A DNA stretch of 32,014 nucleotides from Euryarchaeota archaeon UBA251 (GTDB lineage Archaea; Thermoplasmatota; Poseidoniia; Poseidoniales; Thalassarchaeaceae). A model generated the notes under the pieces. It had not been told where the DNA came from. It was given only the letters and a program-made list of their open reading frames with translations, and made no database searches. The DNA is taken from NCBI GenBank assembly GCA_002497905.1, contig DAFJ01000029.1:1-32014 (forward strand). Reading direction: 5' to 3'. This document shows, piece by piece, positions 16,189-24,060 of the stretch; positions within the stretch are counted from its first letter, which is position 1; each line of letters starts with the position of its first letter. Position numbers and translations under genes: made by a program.

Positions 16189-17535
16189 TTACAAAACATC
16201 GCCTTCAAACTCGGAGGTACGGCGATGGGCAGCAAGGGCAAATCCAGTGATGACGATGAGTACTGAAGGACCTGGAAGAAAACCTCCTATTGAGGGCTCC
16301 ATCACGGATACGACTGAAGAATTGACTGGTTCACTAACCCACGTTGAGGAATCTATGACCCTCTTCTGATAATGAAGGACGAAACCGCCATCCTCTGTTA
16401 AAGTGAGATTAGATGCATCGAAAGTCAATGTCGTTGAATTGGTGGCATTGACTGCGAATCTGCTATCAGAATGCCAAAGAACCTCTCCAGAGGGAGATTC
16501 GTAGTGCAACGAAGCATTCAGGGTTGTGGCTTGGCCCAAATTATCCACTGCCAGAGACACGGTCTCACCAATAGTCACATCAAGCATAGTCACAGAAAGA
16601 CGAGCGCGCCAATACCATACATTCTCGATTAGATATTCCATTACGTCAAGCTCTTCACCAAGACGGGATGAGAGAGGTTCAACCGTGCCCAAAAGCCACT
16701 GTTCATCGTCGGTCTCGAAGGTGAATGTAGGATAACCCATCACTCCGTAACCATAATCTCGGCTAGTTCCACAATTGGGGTATAGGCCTTGATTCGCATT
16801 CTGAATGGGGATATCAGAAATATTGGCATGGACATCTTCTCTAATTTGATGATAAAGTTCCCAGTCCGAAGGTTGTTCAGGCCATTTGCCCCACGGATAG
16901 AGCATAATCCAGACTCCGGTGTGCATGGTGACATACAGGTCGGCATGAGGCACTACCTCATTCATGTAGTTCGAATTCGCAAGAGTTTCTGATTCACTAA
17001 ATGCAGATGACCCTGGCTGAGTCGTCTCACATGTGTTCCAATAATGATCGTAGTTCCGATTCAAATCCACTTGGTTGATATTCCATCTAGTATCGATATC
17101 ATTACCGTCTGCATTCAGCATGATGAGTATGTGTAGTTCAGTAGTAGCTAGGACGTCGAGGACCTCTTGATTGCCATCTACCCAACCCTCGATATAATGC
17201 TCAGCAACAAGGAAAGCGAGTTCCGTTCCCAAATGCTCGTTTCCATGATGCCCACCATCGATGTATACGACCTCTTTTGCAGTCCCATCTGACTTGTTCT
17301 CCTGACTCCAATCCGAGATTTGTAACATCCAAAGATTTCTTCCCAATTCAGTCTGACCCACAACGAGTAAGTTGACAATCTCAGGGTAATCATCCGCCCA
17401 TGCATTCACATCCAAAGTCAATGTTGCATAGGAATGGTACCATTGCTCCTGCAAAATATCAGGTTGTTGGGCATCAACCGTAGGAGAAGAGTAAGCAGAT
17501 AGGAAGAGAAGGACAAGAAACAGGCCCTTCTTCAT
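16189..17535 (-). CDS. Secreted, membrane-anchored M14 zinc carboxypeptidase
   Basis: Extracellular metallocarboxypeptidase of 448 residues. A signal peptide (MKKGLFLVLLFLSAYSS, cleavage after about residue 22) leads into the M14 catalytic domain. Zinc ligands are His97 and Glu100 in GGHHGNEHLG and His205 in MHTG; substrate-binding residues lie in DTRWNINQVDLNRNYD; the catalytic Glu274 is in FTFETDDE. After about 320 comes a beta-rich domain with many Asn-x-Ser/Thr sites, then a C-terminal hydrophobic segment (about 423-440) with a short basic-acidic tail, so the enzyme should face outward. The ATG at 17535 is chosen over a TTG seven codons upstream because it begins the signal peptide. Spacing to the flanking genes is 34 and 24 nt. 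It likely digests peptides outside the cell for uptake (inference). Confidence 0.92.
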   Translation of the reverse strand: MKKGLFLVLLFLSAYSSPTVDAQQPDILQEQWYHSYATLTLDVNAWADDYPEIVNLLVVGQTELGRNLWMLQISDWSQENKSDGTAKEVVYIDGGHHGNEHLGTELAFLVAEHYIEGWVDGNQEVLDVLATTELHILIMLNADGNDIDTRWNINQVDLNRNYDHYWNTCETTQPGSSAFSESETLANSNYMNEVVPHADLYVTMHTGVWIMLYPWGKWPEQPSDWELYHQIREDVHANISDIPIQNANQGLYPNCGTSRDYGYGVMGYPTFTFETDDEQWLLGTVEPLSSRLGEELDVMEYLIENVWYWRARLSVTMLDVTIGETVSLAVDNLGQATTLNASLHYESPSGEVLWHSDSRFAVNATNSTTLTFDASNLTLTEDGGFVLHYQKRVIDSSTWVSEPVNSSVVSVMEPSIGGFLPGPSVLIVITGFALAAHRRTSEFEGDVL

Positions 17536-17569
17536 GAGGGGGCGTGAGCGGCTCAATGTTTCAATCCAT

Positions 17570-18502
17570 TCATTGAGTAGGAGTGAGACAAGTGAGGATC
17601 AAGGGCAGGACGATAGTGGCATCCGACTCAATAACGAAACGAGGCGTGTCTACTCCGATTTTACCCCAAGTGATTTTCTCGTTTGGCGGCGCCCCAGAAT
17701 AACCACCATATGATGTGGATGATTCTGAGATTTGACCATACCATGACCAGAGTGGCACTTTTGCACCTAAATCCTGATTCAACATCGGAACGACGCATAT
17801 CGGAAAATCTCCAGCAATCCCCCCTCCTACCTGTAAGAAGCCAATAGGTGAATCCTGGGAACGGTACCAATTTGCGAAGCCAACCATGTAATCGATACCT
17901 GTACGCATCATGTCTACAGTCAAATCCCCACGAATACAAGCTGCAGCGAACAAGTTACCCAAGGTAGAATCCTCCCAGCCAGGGACTAGAATAGGGATCC
18001 CCATCTCCTTCGCTGCAATAAGCCAAGAGGATTTAGCACGAGGTCCGGGATCTATGCGATCTAACAATGAATAGATATGCTCGTGTGGTAATCTTGGTTC
18101 TTCCTTCCAAACCTCAAGCATCATTGATTCCACACGGCGAATCGCCTCCTCCTCCGGAATACAGACATCAGTCACACGGTTCATCCCACGCTCGAAGAGT
18201 TGTTGATCCTCCTCCAAACTCTGACCTCGCCAATCCTCTACTGTCTCGTAATCATCGCCCGCGATAAGAAGGAAAAGGTCTTCCTCAAGATTAGCACCTG
18301 TACAGGAAATCGCATGGATTTTCCCTTCCCGTATAGAGGGTGCAAGAGAATGACCAATCTGAGCAGTAGACAATGCTCCAGCAAGAGCAAGCACAAGCTG
18401 GCCATCTGCATTCAAGAACTCGATTAGAGAATTAGTACAGCGTGTGAGTTCACCTGCGTTAAAGTGGTGGTAATGTGACTCCATGAATGAGTGGATATCC
18501 AT
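17570..18502 (-). CDS. Deoxyhypusine synthase-like aminobutyltransferase (bacterial-type DHS homologue)
   Basis: NAD-dependent enzyme of the deoxyhypusine/homospermidine synthase fold, 310 residues. It transfers an aminobutyl group from a polyamine to eIF5A lysine (DHS) or to putrescine (homospermidine synthase). Visible: LALAGALSTAQIGHSLAP, SCTGANLEEDLF (NAD site; eukaryotic and typical archaeal DHS have TAGGxEED), HMN-like GMNRVTDVCIPEEEAIRRVE, the glycine-rich GFLQVGGGIAGDFP, and the catalytic Lys281 in EKITWGKIGVD. The TGANLEED and RVTDxCIPEEEA signatures match bacterial DHS-like proteins better than canonical archaeal DHS. Its GAGG overlaps the speD stop codon, implying coupled translation. 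Which acceptor it uses cannot be read from sequence. Confidence 0.88.
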   Translation of the reverse strand: MDIHSFMESHYHHFNAGELTRCTNSLIEFLNADGQLVLALAGALSTAQIGHSLAPSIREGKIHAISCTGANLEEDLFLLIAGDDYETVEDWRGQSLEEDQQLFERGMNRVTDVCIPEEEAIRRVESMMLEVWKEEPRLPHEHIYSLLDRIDPGPRAKSSWLIAAKEMGIPILVPGWEDSTLGNLFAAACIRGDLTVDMMRTGIDYMVGFANWYRSQDSPIGFLQVGGGIAGDFPICVVPMLNQDLGAKVPLWSWYGQISESSTSYGGYSGAPPNEKITWGKIGVDTPRFVIESDATIVLPLILTCLTPTQ

Positions 18503-18509
18503 GTATACG

Positions 18510-18513
18510 CCTC
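18510..18513 (-). promoter_or_regulatory. Shine-Dalgarno GAGG overlapping the speD stop codon
   Basis: On the minus strand the speD stop and the site read cTGAGGcg, followed eight nt later by the ATG of the DHS-like gene. This indicates translational coupling of the two enzymes. Confidence 0.6.
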
Positions 18514-18949
18514 AGGGAGATTCGATGCCATTATCGTGAAGAAAACGTGCAGTGCGGTTACGATTCACAACCTGGAGGGTTGGAATCTCCTTGGTAATGG
18601 ATTGCAGGAGATGATCGATGATTGCCTCCGGCTCCGTCATACCACAGGTGAAGGCATCAATTGCCAACAAACCACGATCTGAATAACAGTGGGCAGTGAC
18701 ATGGCTTTCATCGATTAGGACGACTGCGGCGAACCCTGGGGGACTGACAGAGCCATCAAACGGAACTACGTGAGCGTGAACTTCACGAGCATGACTATTT
18801 CGCACAGCTTCACGCATTAGTTCGAGAATCCAACTATGGTCATCTGTAGCAGGAGGCATGTAACCCACGCAATCGAGGTGAACATGGAAGCCACGAGGAA
18901 TCAGACCCTTGCCATCCGATGCACTCGACATGGGTCTCATCGATTTCAT
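18512..18949 (-). CDS. speD: SpeD-family pyruvoyl decarboxylase with altered substrate motif
   Basis: Self-cleaving pyruvoyl enzyme of the S-adenosylmethionine decarboxylase family, 145 residues. Cleavage is expected between Glu81 and Ser82 in DESHVTAH, with the Ser becoming the pyruvoyl group. The processing His87 and the catalytic Cys102 in FTCG are present. Thermotoga SpeD continues ESHLTIHTWPEYGYAAID; here it is ESHVTAHCYSDRGLLAID, so the Trp and Glu that, as I recall, hold the adenosyl group of SAM are Tyr89 and Asp91. SpeD homologues with arginine decarboxylase activity are known in Crenarchaeota. With agmatinase 9 nt upstream and no spermidine synthase here, arginine is a serious alternative substrate. 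Met1 at 18949 is kept; Met4 and Met7 are possible starts. Confidence 0.85.
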   Translation of the reverse strand: MKSMRPMSSASDGKGLIPRGFHVHLDCVGYMPPATDDHSWILELMREAVRNSHAREVHAHVVPFDGSVSPPGFAAVVLIDESHVTAHCYSDRGLLAIDAFTCGMTEPEAIIDHLLQSITKEIPTLQVVNRNRTARFLHDNGIESP

Positions 18950-18958
18950 TCTCGTATT

Positions 18959-19879
18959 TCATCGAATCCGTGTCGAAAGATGTCCCCCCACTAGTCGGGT
19001 CGCGATCAGAGCAGCCGTAAATGGGGTCAGAATACCGGTTGAATCGGGGACTATCTCAACTACATCGGCACCGATTACATCGGCATTATTCGCCTCGAAA
19101 ATCGCGGCCATGGCCTCCTCTAGATGCCACCATGTTAATCCTCCAGGTACAGGAGTACCTGTAGAAGGAACAAGAGAGCCATCTAATGCATCGATATCAA
19201 CTGTAATCCAAACTGGTCCGTGAATAGAGCGTAGGGATGCTAGAAGATTGGACCAGTGTGACTCATCTGAAGATACAGAAAGAAGGTTAGATGCTAGATG
19301 TGTCTCGATTCGAAAATCTGAATCAGATAGAGTCGCCTCCTCACGTGACCAAGCGCGAACCCCAATCTGGATAATTTTGCCTACGCCTTCATCTAAGGCT
19401 CTGCGCGCCGCACAGGCATGACTCCACACTTCACCATCGAGATTGTCTCTGAGATCTGCATGAGCATCAAACTGAACGATTGTCAAGTTGGAAATATCGC
19501 CTGCCAAGCCTGGATGTGAGTTAAGCGCCCTTATCTGTACCGGAAGTAGGCCATGCTCGCCTCCAAGAATCAATGGGAAAACGTCATCATTAGTCAACCA
19601 TGGACGAAGATAATCCTCGATTTCTTTGATTTGTTCCGTAAGCGTACCGGCCTCCGATGACCAAGGTATCAATGTCTGGAAACGTGCACCTGCAGGAAGG
19701 TCTTGAGAGAGACGTGGATCAAAAACCTCGACCTGCGCTGAGGCCTCTATGGCTGCCATTGGCCCATCAGAAGTCCCTTGGCCGTAGGAAGTTGTAAGCT
19801 CATACGGGATGGGTATAATCACAACATCTGGATTGGTATGAACCTCATCGAGGCCGAGGAACGTCGGTTGTTCCACCAT
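18959..19879 (-). CDS. speB: Agmatinase / ureohydrolase family enzyme
   Basis: Manganese enzyme that hydrolyses agmatine to putrescine and urea, 306 residues. Ureohydrolase metal ligands are visible: His109 in GGEHG, Asp138, His140 and Asp142 in QFDAHADLRD, and Asp228 and Asp230 in VDIDALDG. SHACAARR and STGTPVPGGL are further family signatures. The usual SxDxDxxDP reads TVDIDALDG, with Gly for the last Pro. It is the first gene of the minus-strand run speB, speD, DHS-like, M14, pepA. Related archaeal enzymes may act on N1-aminopropylagmatine instead, so substrate identity is not fixed by sequence. No Shine-Dalgarno precedes the ATG; a TATA-like box lies about 88 nt upstream. Confidence 0.9.
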   Translation of the reverse strand: MVEQPTFLGLDEVHTNPDVVIIPIPYELTTSYGQGTSDGPMAAIEASAQVEVFDPRLSQDLPAGARFQTLIPWSSEAGTLTEQIKEIEDYLRPWLTNDDVFPLILGGEHGLLPVQIRALNSHPGLAGDISNLTIVQFDAHADLRDNLDGEVWSHACAARRALDEGVGKIIQIGVRAWSREEATLSDSDFRIETHLASNLLSVSSDESHWSNLLASLRSIHGPVWITVDIDALDGSLVPSTGTPVPGGLTWWHLEEAMAAIFEANNADVIGADVVEIVPDSTGILTPFTAALIATRLVGGHLSTRIR

Positions 19880-19962
19880 GGCCCGAGGGGCGAGCGCTCA
19901 GGGAAGAACATGGCGTTCAAGTCGGCCTATTTCAGATTCAAGGGGCTAAATCTAGTGATTCG

Positions 19963-19969
19963 TTAAATA
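19963..19969. promoter_or_regulatory. TATA-like box in the speB / small-protein divergent region
   Basis: ttaaata (TATTTAA on the other strand) is the best TATA candidate in the 138-nt gap. On the plus strand it would start transcription near 19994, giving a 24-nt leader that contains GGAGG (19997-20001). On the minus strand it would give speB a leader of about 60 nt. Use in both directions is a guess. Confidence 0.4.
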
Positions 19970-20017
19970 GGGCGGCCTCTAATAATACAGTGCTGCGGAG
20001 GGATTGAAATCGGTGGA

Positions 20018-20416
20018 ATGACATTGAAGATGCTTACAGATGCAATCCGAAGTCGCGTTGACGAAGGCATGGAAGAGAACGTTGCAGAGAGCATTGCTGA
20101 ACACGCGCTTGGTTTCTTTGGATTCTCAAATCGCATCATCGACAATGCATTGGAACCGACCGATCGTAACTTGTTTTATCAGCTCCAGGACTACGAACTT
20201 CTCACTACTGAATCCGAAGAGACCACGCTTTGGGACGGTCGAGAATGGCGAATCCATTATTGGAAATTCAAGCCAAAGCGAGTGAGTGAGGTTGCTCATC
20301 GCACTGCAGTCGAGGAAGAGGTAGACCCATACGCTGGCCTCTATGATGAGGTGCCAACTGACATCTGGAGAGAGCAAGCTGGATTCGAACATGATGACAA
20401 CGAGCCGCTCTTCTAA
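20018..20416 (+). CDS. Small conserved archaeal protein (possibly the DUF6015 family)
   Basis: A 132-residue soluble protein without signal or membrane segment. The N-terminal part (MLTDAIRSRVDEGMEENVAE and on) is helical. It is followed by HALGFFGFSNRIIDNAL, LFYQLQDYELLTTESEETTL and DGREWRIHYWKFKPKRV, then an acidic C-terminus. The arrangement of a helical region before a strand-forming WRIHYW segment recalls a small Thermoplasmatota family that I remember as DUF6015; this is unverified. The ATG at 20018 follows GGTGG by one nt; an ATG at 20030 lies 13 nt after the same site and is possible. The 1011-aa surface-protein gene starts 52 nt downstream. Function unknown. Confidence 0.75.
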   Translation: MTLKMLTDAIRSRVDEGMEENVAESIAEHALGFFGFSNRIIDNALEPTDRNLFYQLQDYELLTTESEETTLWDGREWRIHYWKFKPKRVSEVAHRTAVEEEVDPYAGLYDEVPTDIWREQAGFEHDDNEPLF

Positions 20417-20437
20417 TCGGGCCCCATACCCCAATGG

Positions 20438-20445
20438 TTTGAATA
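20438..20445 (+). promoter_or_regulatory. TATA-like box for the 1011-aa surface protein
   Basis: tttgaata is centred about 27 nt before the ATG at 20469, with no Shine-Dalgarno between. This fits a leaderless archaeal promoter and supports the start at the signal peptide. Confidence 0.35.
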
Positions 20446-20468
20446 CGGACCAGAGAGCAAACCAAACC

Positions 20469-23400
20469 ATGCGCCGAAGCATTGCGCTTCTCATGGTCGG
20501 AATCCTAGCGATGGGGCTCTCACCACAAACACTACTCGCCGCTGAGGATGCGAGTACTGAAGATCCATGCACAGTATTTGTCGATTGGAGTAATGGCATA
20601 TCCTTCCAACATGCCTACAGAGTTGTGTTCGATGATTCCGCCTCTCTCAATGTTCAATGGGCTGAAATTGAATGGTCCCACGAGAATTCAACAACTGTTC
20701 TGCATCATGATAACTCTACGATTGACCTGAACCTGAGTGAACATCGTATCGTGCTACCCACCGAAGTTAACCTATCCGAGACAATCGTAATTGAGGTGAT
20801 TGGAGCCGAATCAAATCTGACTCCACTTGAGCAACGAACGACATTGTGCTCGAGGACTGTAGAATTCACCTACTGGAATCAGCCGACTGCAGATCACGAA
20901 ATCACTCGAGCGACATCTTGGAGCCTTGATCAAAGTGGAGGAGCCGGCGAAGAATATTATCTTGATTTCATCGGACAAGGATGGCAACAACGTGACGGAA
21001 ACTTGCTGACATCTAATGAACTCGGTTCAGGGAATGTCACAATCATCACCGATGATGGTGAAACACGAACCGAAACGGAACTCGAGCTCAGCCGCGTCTG
21101 GTTGAATGAAACAATGACTGGTACTTTGCTCGATGAGCAGACCTTTGAGATGTATGGTAACGGCTCAACGACATTCGTTATCGTTGATGATACAGGTGCA
21201 GATACCGTTGCACATATCGACGTGAGGGACTCATACATAGTACGAACAATTGCAAACGGAATACCATCAGAAACCGTTCGGATTGAGGGTAGTGGAGATT
21301 TAAGCTCAAATGGAACCAATGACGATGAATCAATCAATATCACTGGCGAGGTAGCGGTATTTCTCTTTGAACTTGAAACCGTAGATGGGCAAGTTGTCGA
21401 CTCAACCTATCGACTCGAGGCCTTCGCAGAAATGCTCCTTATCGATGGCAACGATAGATTCCAAATCGATCTCGACGAATTTATCCTTGTCGAACGATGG
21501 GAGAATGGTGAACAAGTCGAACAACTGTCTAGAATCAAAGGAGACGGTAGTTTCGACTTCGCGGAATCCGAGGATGGTGCAACAATTGTCGTAAACGGAA
21601 CGGTGCCGGTTTTCTGGCTTGAATCTCAAAACGGTTTGACGACTGTAAACACAATCCACATGGATGGAGATATCAGCGGAGATATCGATGGACGTATTGG
21701 ATTAATCATCGAAATTGAAGAACAAGGTCCTCAACAAAACGCAACCGGTGAAACCTTCGATGTGAACGTGATTCGAAGTGAATCATGGTTGAACATAACC
21801 CAGGTGACAGGCATCGGGTCAAATCTAGATATCGAGGCAGAGCATAATCTCACCTTCGATTATCAAGTTCCTGAAGAACATTGGAAAAATCGTACTGTGC
21901 GATACCGATATGTCGAAGACGGTGGGCAAGTCAACGATGAATACCCTGAACGTAGTCCAATACCTCAAGATTTACCCAAACCTTCCAATGACTCCATTCT
22001 AGGAAGTGTAAACATTAGTCGGGAGCTTGGATACGCACCTACGACGCTAATACCTGGAGACATATTGACCCTTGATGCAGGTGACACCTTAGTACTGCAT
22101 GTGGAAGCAATGTCGGTCTCGACTGTAAACCTCGATGGACATACGCTTCCGGTGACGATCTGGAACGGTACCTTCGAAGAAGGAGGTCATGCCACTGGAA
22201 GTATCATCAACGAAGGAATACTCGCTGGCCTCATCGCCGATGTTACAAGACAAGTTGATATTGAACTCGATGAGGGGAACCTTACATTCACTGAGACGCA
22301 GGCTCTCGAACGTATCCTTGCGCCATCCATAGTAACTGAAGCGGAAAACACTCCTCCCACTCTGGAAGAAATCCGCTTTCAAGAAGGTAGCCTGAGCAGT
22401 GAAGGGGGAGAGGCTCACATCGAGGTTGTTGTGTCTGATCCCGATTGGAACGTCAAATCCGTCCTAGTCGATTTATCCCCGATTGGTCTAGGAACCGTGG
22501 AGTTGAATGACGTCGGGTCAGACGGTGACGATATTGTTCATGACGATATCTGGACTGCACACATCCAACATCTTGGAATAGAACATGGCGAATTCGAATT
22601 GAATGTGACTATCTCAGATGGATGGTCGATAACCATCGACAAAGACACTGTCACGATTGACAATCTTGCTCCACGTCTGAAAAACGTCAACTATGAACCA
22701 CAAGTGGTACGAAGAGGTGACACAATAGGAGTCATCATCGAGGCGGAGGATCTCCATGGCATTACATCTGCGTCAATTGATTTACAAAGCACAGGGGGAG
22801 GTGTGAACAATCTAGAACAAGGAACCGATGGGGGGTGGTCAGGTTCCATCGTAGTTCCACCCGGGATGTCCCCCGGACTCAACCGATTTACGTTTACTCT
22901 CGTTGATAATGAGGGTGCGATAAGAGTCACTGATTTCATCACGGGATCTACAGGTAGTATTGAGGCAGCACCTCAGTTCACTATTCTGAATGAAGGTCCG
23001 GTCCTCTCTGATCTTGTTATCCTTCGGGGTACCGAACCTGTGGAAGTATTACTTGTCCCCGATATCGGTGAAGACTCGATTGAACATACCATTTCCATCC
23101 ACGTCACCGACCCCGATGGGATTTCAACCGTCCAAGCGCGCCTTGGCACATTAGCTGCAATCGGAGAAGGAGATGATTGGACTCGACTCGTCGATGACGG
23201 AACAAATGGGGATTCTGTGGCAGGTGATGGAAATTACAGTGTCACTGTGATGACTCGTTCCACAATGCCAACTGGAACAATGGATATCGAAATCAGAGGT
23301 ATCGATAACTTTCTAGAACCCACACCAGGCGATCAACGGAGTTTCTCAATTACTCTCTCTGAAACTGATTCCGAAGATATCGGAGGATGGACTGTTCAAA

Positions 23401-23504
23401 CTGGTATCCTTGTGATGATTGCAGTGATTGCTCTCCTTGCAATCGGAGGGGTCGGCATCTTCGTCAGCCTGCGAGGAGCTGAATTCAGTGATGATTCACT
23501 CTAA
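20469..23504 (+). CDS. Large secreted, C-terminally anchored beta-repeat surface protein
   Basis: A 1011-residue surface protein of unknown role. It has a signal peptide (MRRSIALLMVGILAMGLSP to about residue 24), a long extracellular part of acidic beta-strand repeats with many Asn-x-Ser/Thr sites, and one C-terminal membrane segment (about 978-1001, GILVMIAVIALLAIGGVGIF) followed by ten mostly acidic residues. In the first half, segments such as DSYIVRTIANGIPSETVRIEG and DEFILVERWENGEQVEQLSR look like copies of one repeat of roughly 100 residues, each preceded by a VxVFxxE-like strand. The second half (about 630-960) has Ig/cadherin-like modules with HIEVVVSDPDWNVKSVLVDL and HTISIHVTDPDGISTVQARL. 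The frame is open back to 20343, but the signal peptide and a TATA-like box place the start at 20469. Confidence 0.85.
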   Translation: MRRSIALLMVGILAMGLSPQTLLAAEDASTEDPCTVFVDWSNGISFQHAYRVVFDDSASLNVQWAEIEWSHENSTTVLHHDNSTIDLNLSEHRIVLPTEVNLSETIVIEVIGAESNLTPLEQRTTLCSRTVEFTYWNQPTADHEITRATSWSLDQSGGAGEEYYLDFIGQGWQQRDGNLLTSNELGSGNVTIITDDGETRTETELELSRVWLNETMTGTLLDEQTFEMYGNGSTTFVIVDDTGADTVAHIDVRDSYIVRTIANGIPSETVRIEGSGDLSSNGTNDDESINITGEVAVFLFELETVDGQVVDSTYRLEAFAEMLLIDGNDRFQIDLDEFILVERWENGEQVEQLSRIKGDGSFDFAESEDGATIVVNGTVPVFWLESQNGLTTVNTIHMDGDISGDIDGRIGLIIEIEEQGPQQNATGETFDVNVIRSESWLNITQVTGIGSNLDIEAEHNLTFDYQVPEEHWKNRTVRYRYVEDGGQVNDEYPERSPIPQDLPKPSNDSILGSVNISRELGYAPTTLIPGDILTLDAGDTLVLHVEAMSVSTVNLDGHTLPVTIWNGTFEEGGHATGSIINEGILAGLIADVTRQVDIELDEGNLTFTETQALERILAPSIVTEAENTPPTLEEIRFQEGSLSSEGGEAHIEVVVSDPDWNVKSVLVDLSPIGLGTVELNDVGSDGDDIVHDDIWTAHIQHLGIEHGEFELNVTISDGWSITIDKDTVTIDNLAPRLKNVNYEPQVVRRGDTIGVIIEAEDLHGITSASIDLQSTGGGVNNLEQGTDGGWSGSIVVPPGMSPGLNRFTFTLVDNEGAIRVTDFITGSTGSIEAAPQFTILNEGPVLSDLVILRGTEPVEVLLVPDIGEDSIEHTISIHVTDPDGISTVQARLGTLAAIGEGDDWTRLVDDGTNGDSVAGDGNYSVTVMTRSTMPTGTMDIEIRGIDNFLEPTPGDQRSFSITLSETDSEDIGGWTVQTGILVMIAVIALLAIGGVGIFVSLRGAEFSDDSL

Positions 23505-23540
23505 AAATTGCTTTTCACTACCAATTAGAGTGAGTGAGAA

Positions 23541-23612
23541 TGCGAGTGCCGGGATTTGAACCCGGGTTCCGACGTTGGCAACGTCGGGTGATAACCACTA
23601 CACTACACTCGC
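23541..23612 (-). tRNA. tRNA-Gly (anticodon GCC)
   Basis: Read on the minus strand: acceptor GCGAGTG pairs with CACTCGC, anticodon stem CGACG/CGTCG encloses loop TTGCCAA (anticodon GCC), and T-arm CCGGG-TTCAAAT-CCCGG follows. The discriminator base is A and CCA is not encoded. 72 nt, no intron. It lies 36 nt after the surface-protein stop codon, on the opposite strand. Confidence 0.96.
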
Positions 23613-23677
23613 GGCATATTTTCGAAATGGATTGCATTCTTCTATCCATCGGTCAACTGAGTTTCGGAAGAAAACCG

Positions 23678-24040
23678 TCAAAACGTGAGGCGAAAGATTC
23701 GATCTCTTATGGCATCGCGGGTCTCTCTGAACACCTCAATACTCTGACCGTATGGGTCATCTAACTCCCAATCTTCATCGATTTTCATCGCCGGACAGGA
23801 GACACCGCATCCCATTGATATGACCGCATCCCAATCGTCAGCGGAAAAATTGTCCACATACTTCGGTTGTTGATTAGAGATATCGATACCTATCTCCGCG
23901 CATACTAACACCGCATTAGGGCTCACTACCGTTGCTGGATGAGTGCCTGCAGATGCTGCTTCGTGCCCGAAGCTTCGTGCGATGCCTTCAGCCATCTGAC
24001 TCCTACAAGAGTTCCCAACACATACGAACAGTAGACGCAT
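23678..24040 (-). CDS. Arsenate reductase / low-molecular-weight protein tyrosine phosphatase family
   Basis: Small cytoplasmic enzyme of 120 residues. The N-terminal P-loop is Cys7-x5-Arg13 in FVCVGNSCRSQMAEG. The middle has SAGTHPA and ISNQQPKYVD. A second thiol pair is C78 and C82 in SMGCGVSCPAM, and the acid loop WELDDPYGQSIEVFRETRD ends the domain. The combination of P-loop, distal Cys pair and DDPxG fits thioredoxin- or mycothiol-type ArsC better than a plain phosphatase, so reduction of arsenate to arsenite is likely; no other ars gene is nearby. The ATG at 24040 starts the fold directly and has an AT-rich box (24061-24070) about 25 nt upstream; an ATG 11 codons earlier is less likely. 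Confidence 0.88.
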   Translation of the reverse strand: MRLLFVCVGNSCRSQMAEGIARSFGHEAASAGTHPATVVSPNAVLVCAEIGIDISNQQPKYVDNFSADDWDAVISMGCGVSCPAMKIDEDWELDDPYGQSIEVFRETRDAIRDRIFRLTF

Positions 24041-24060
24041 GACTGATGTTCTATGCGACC

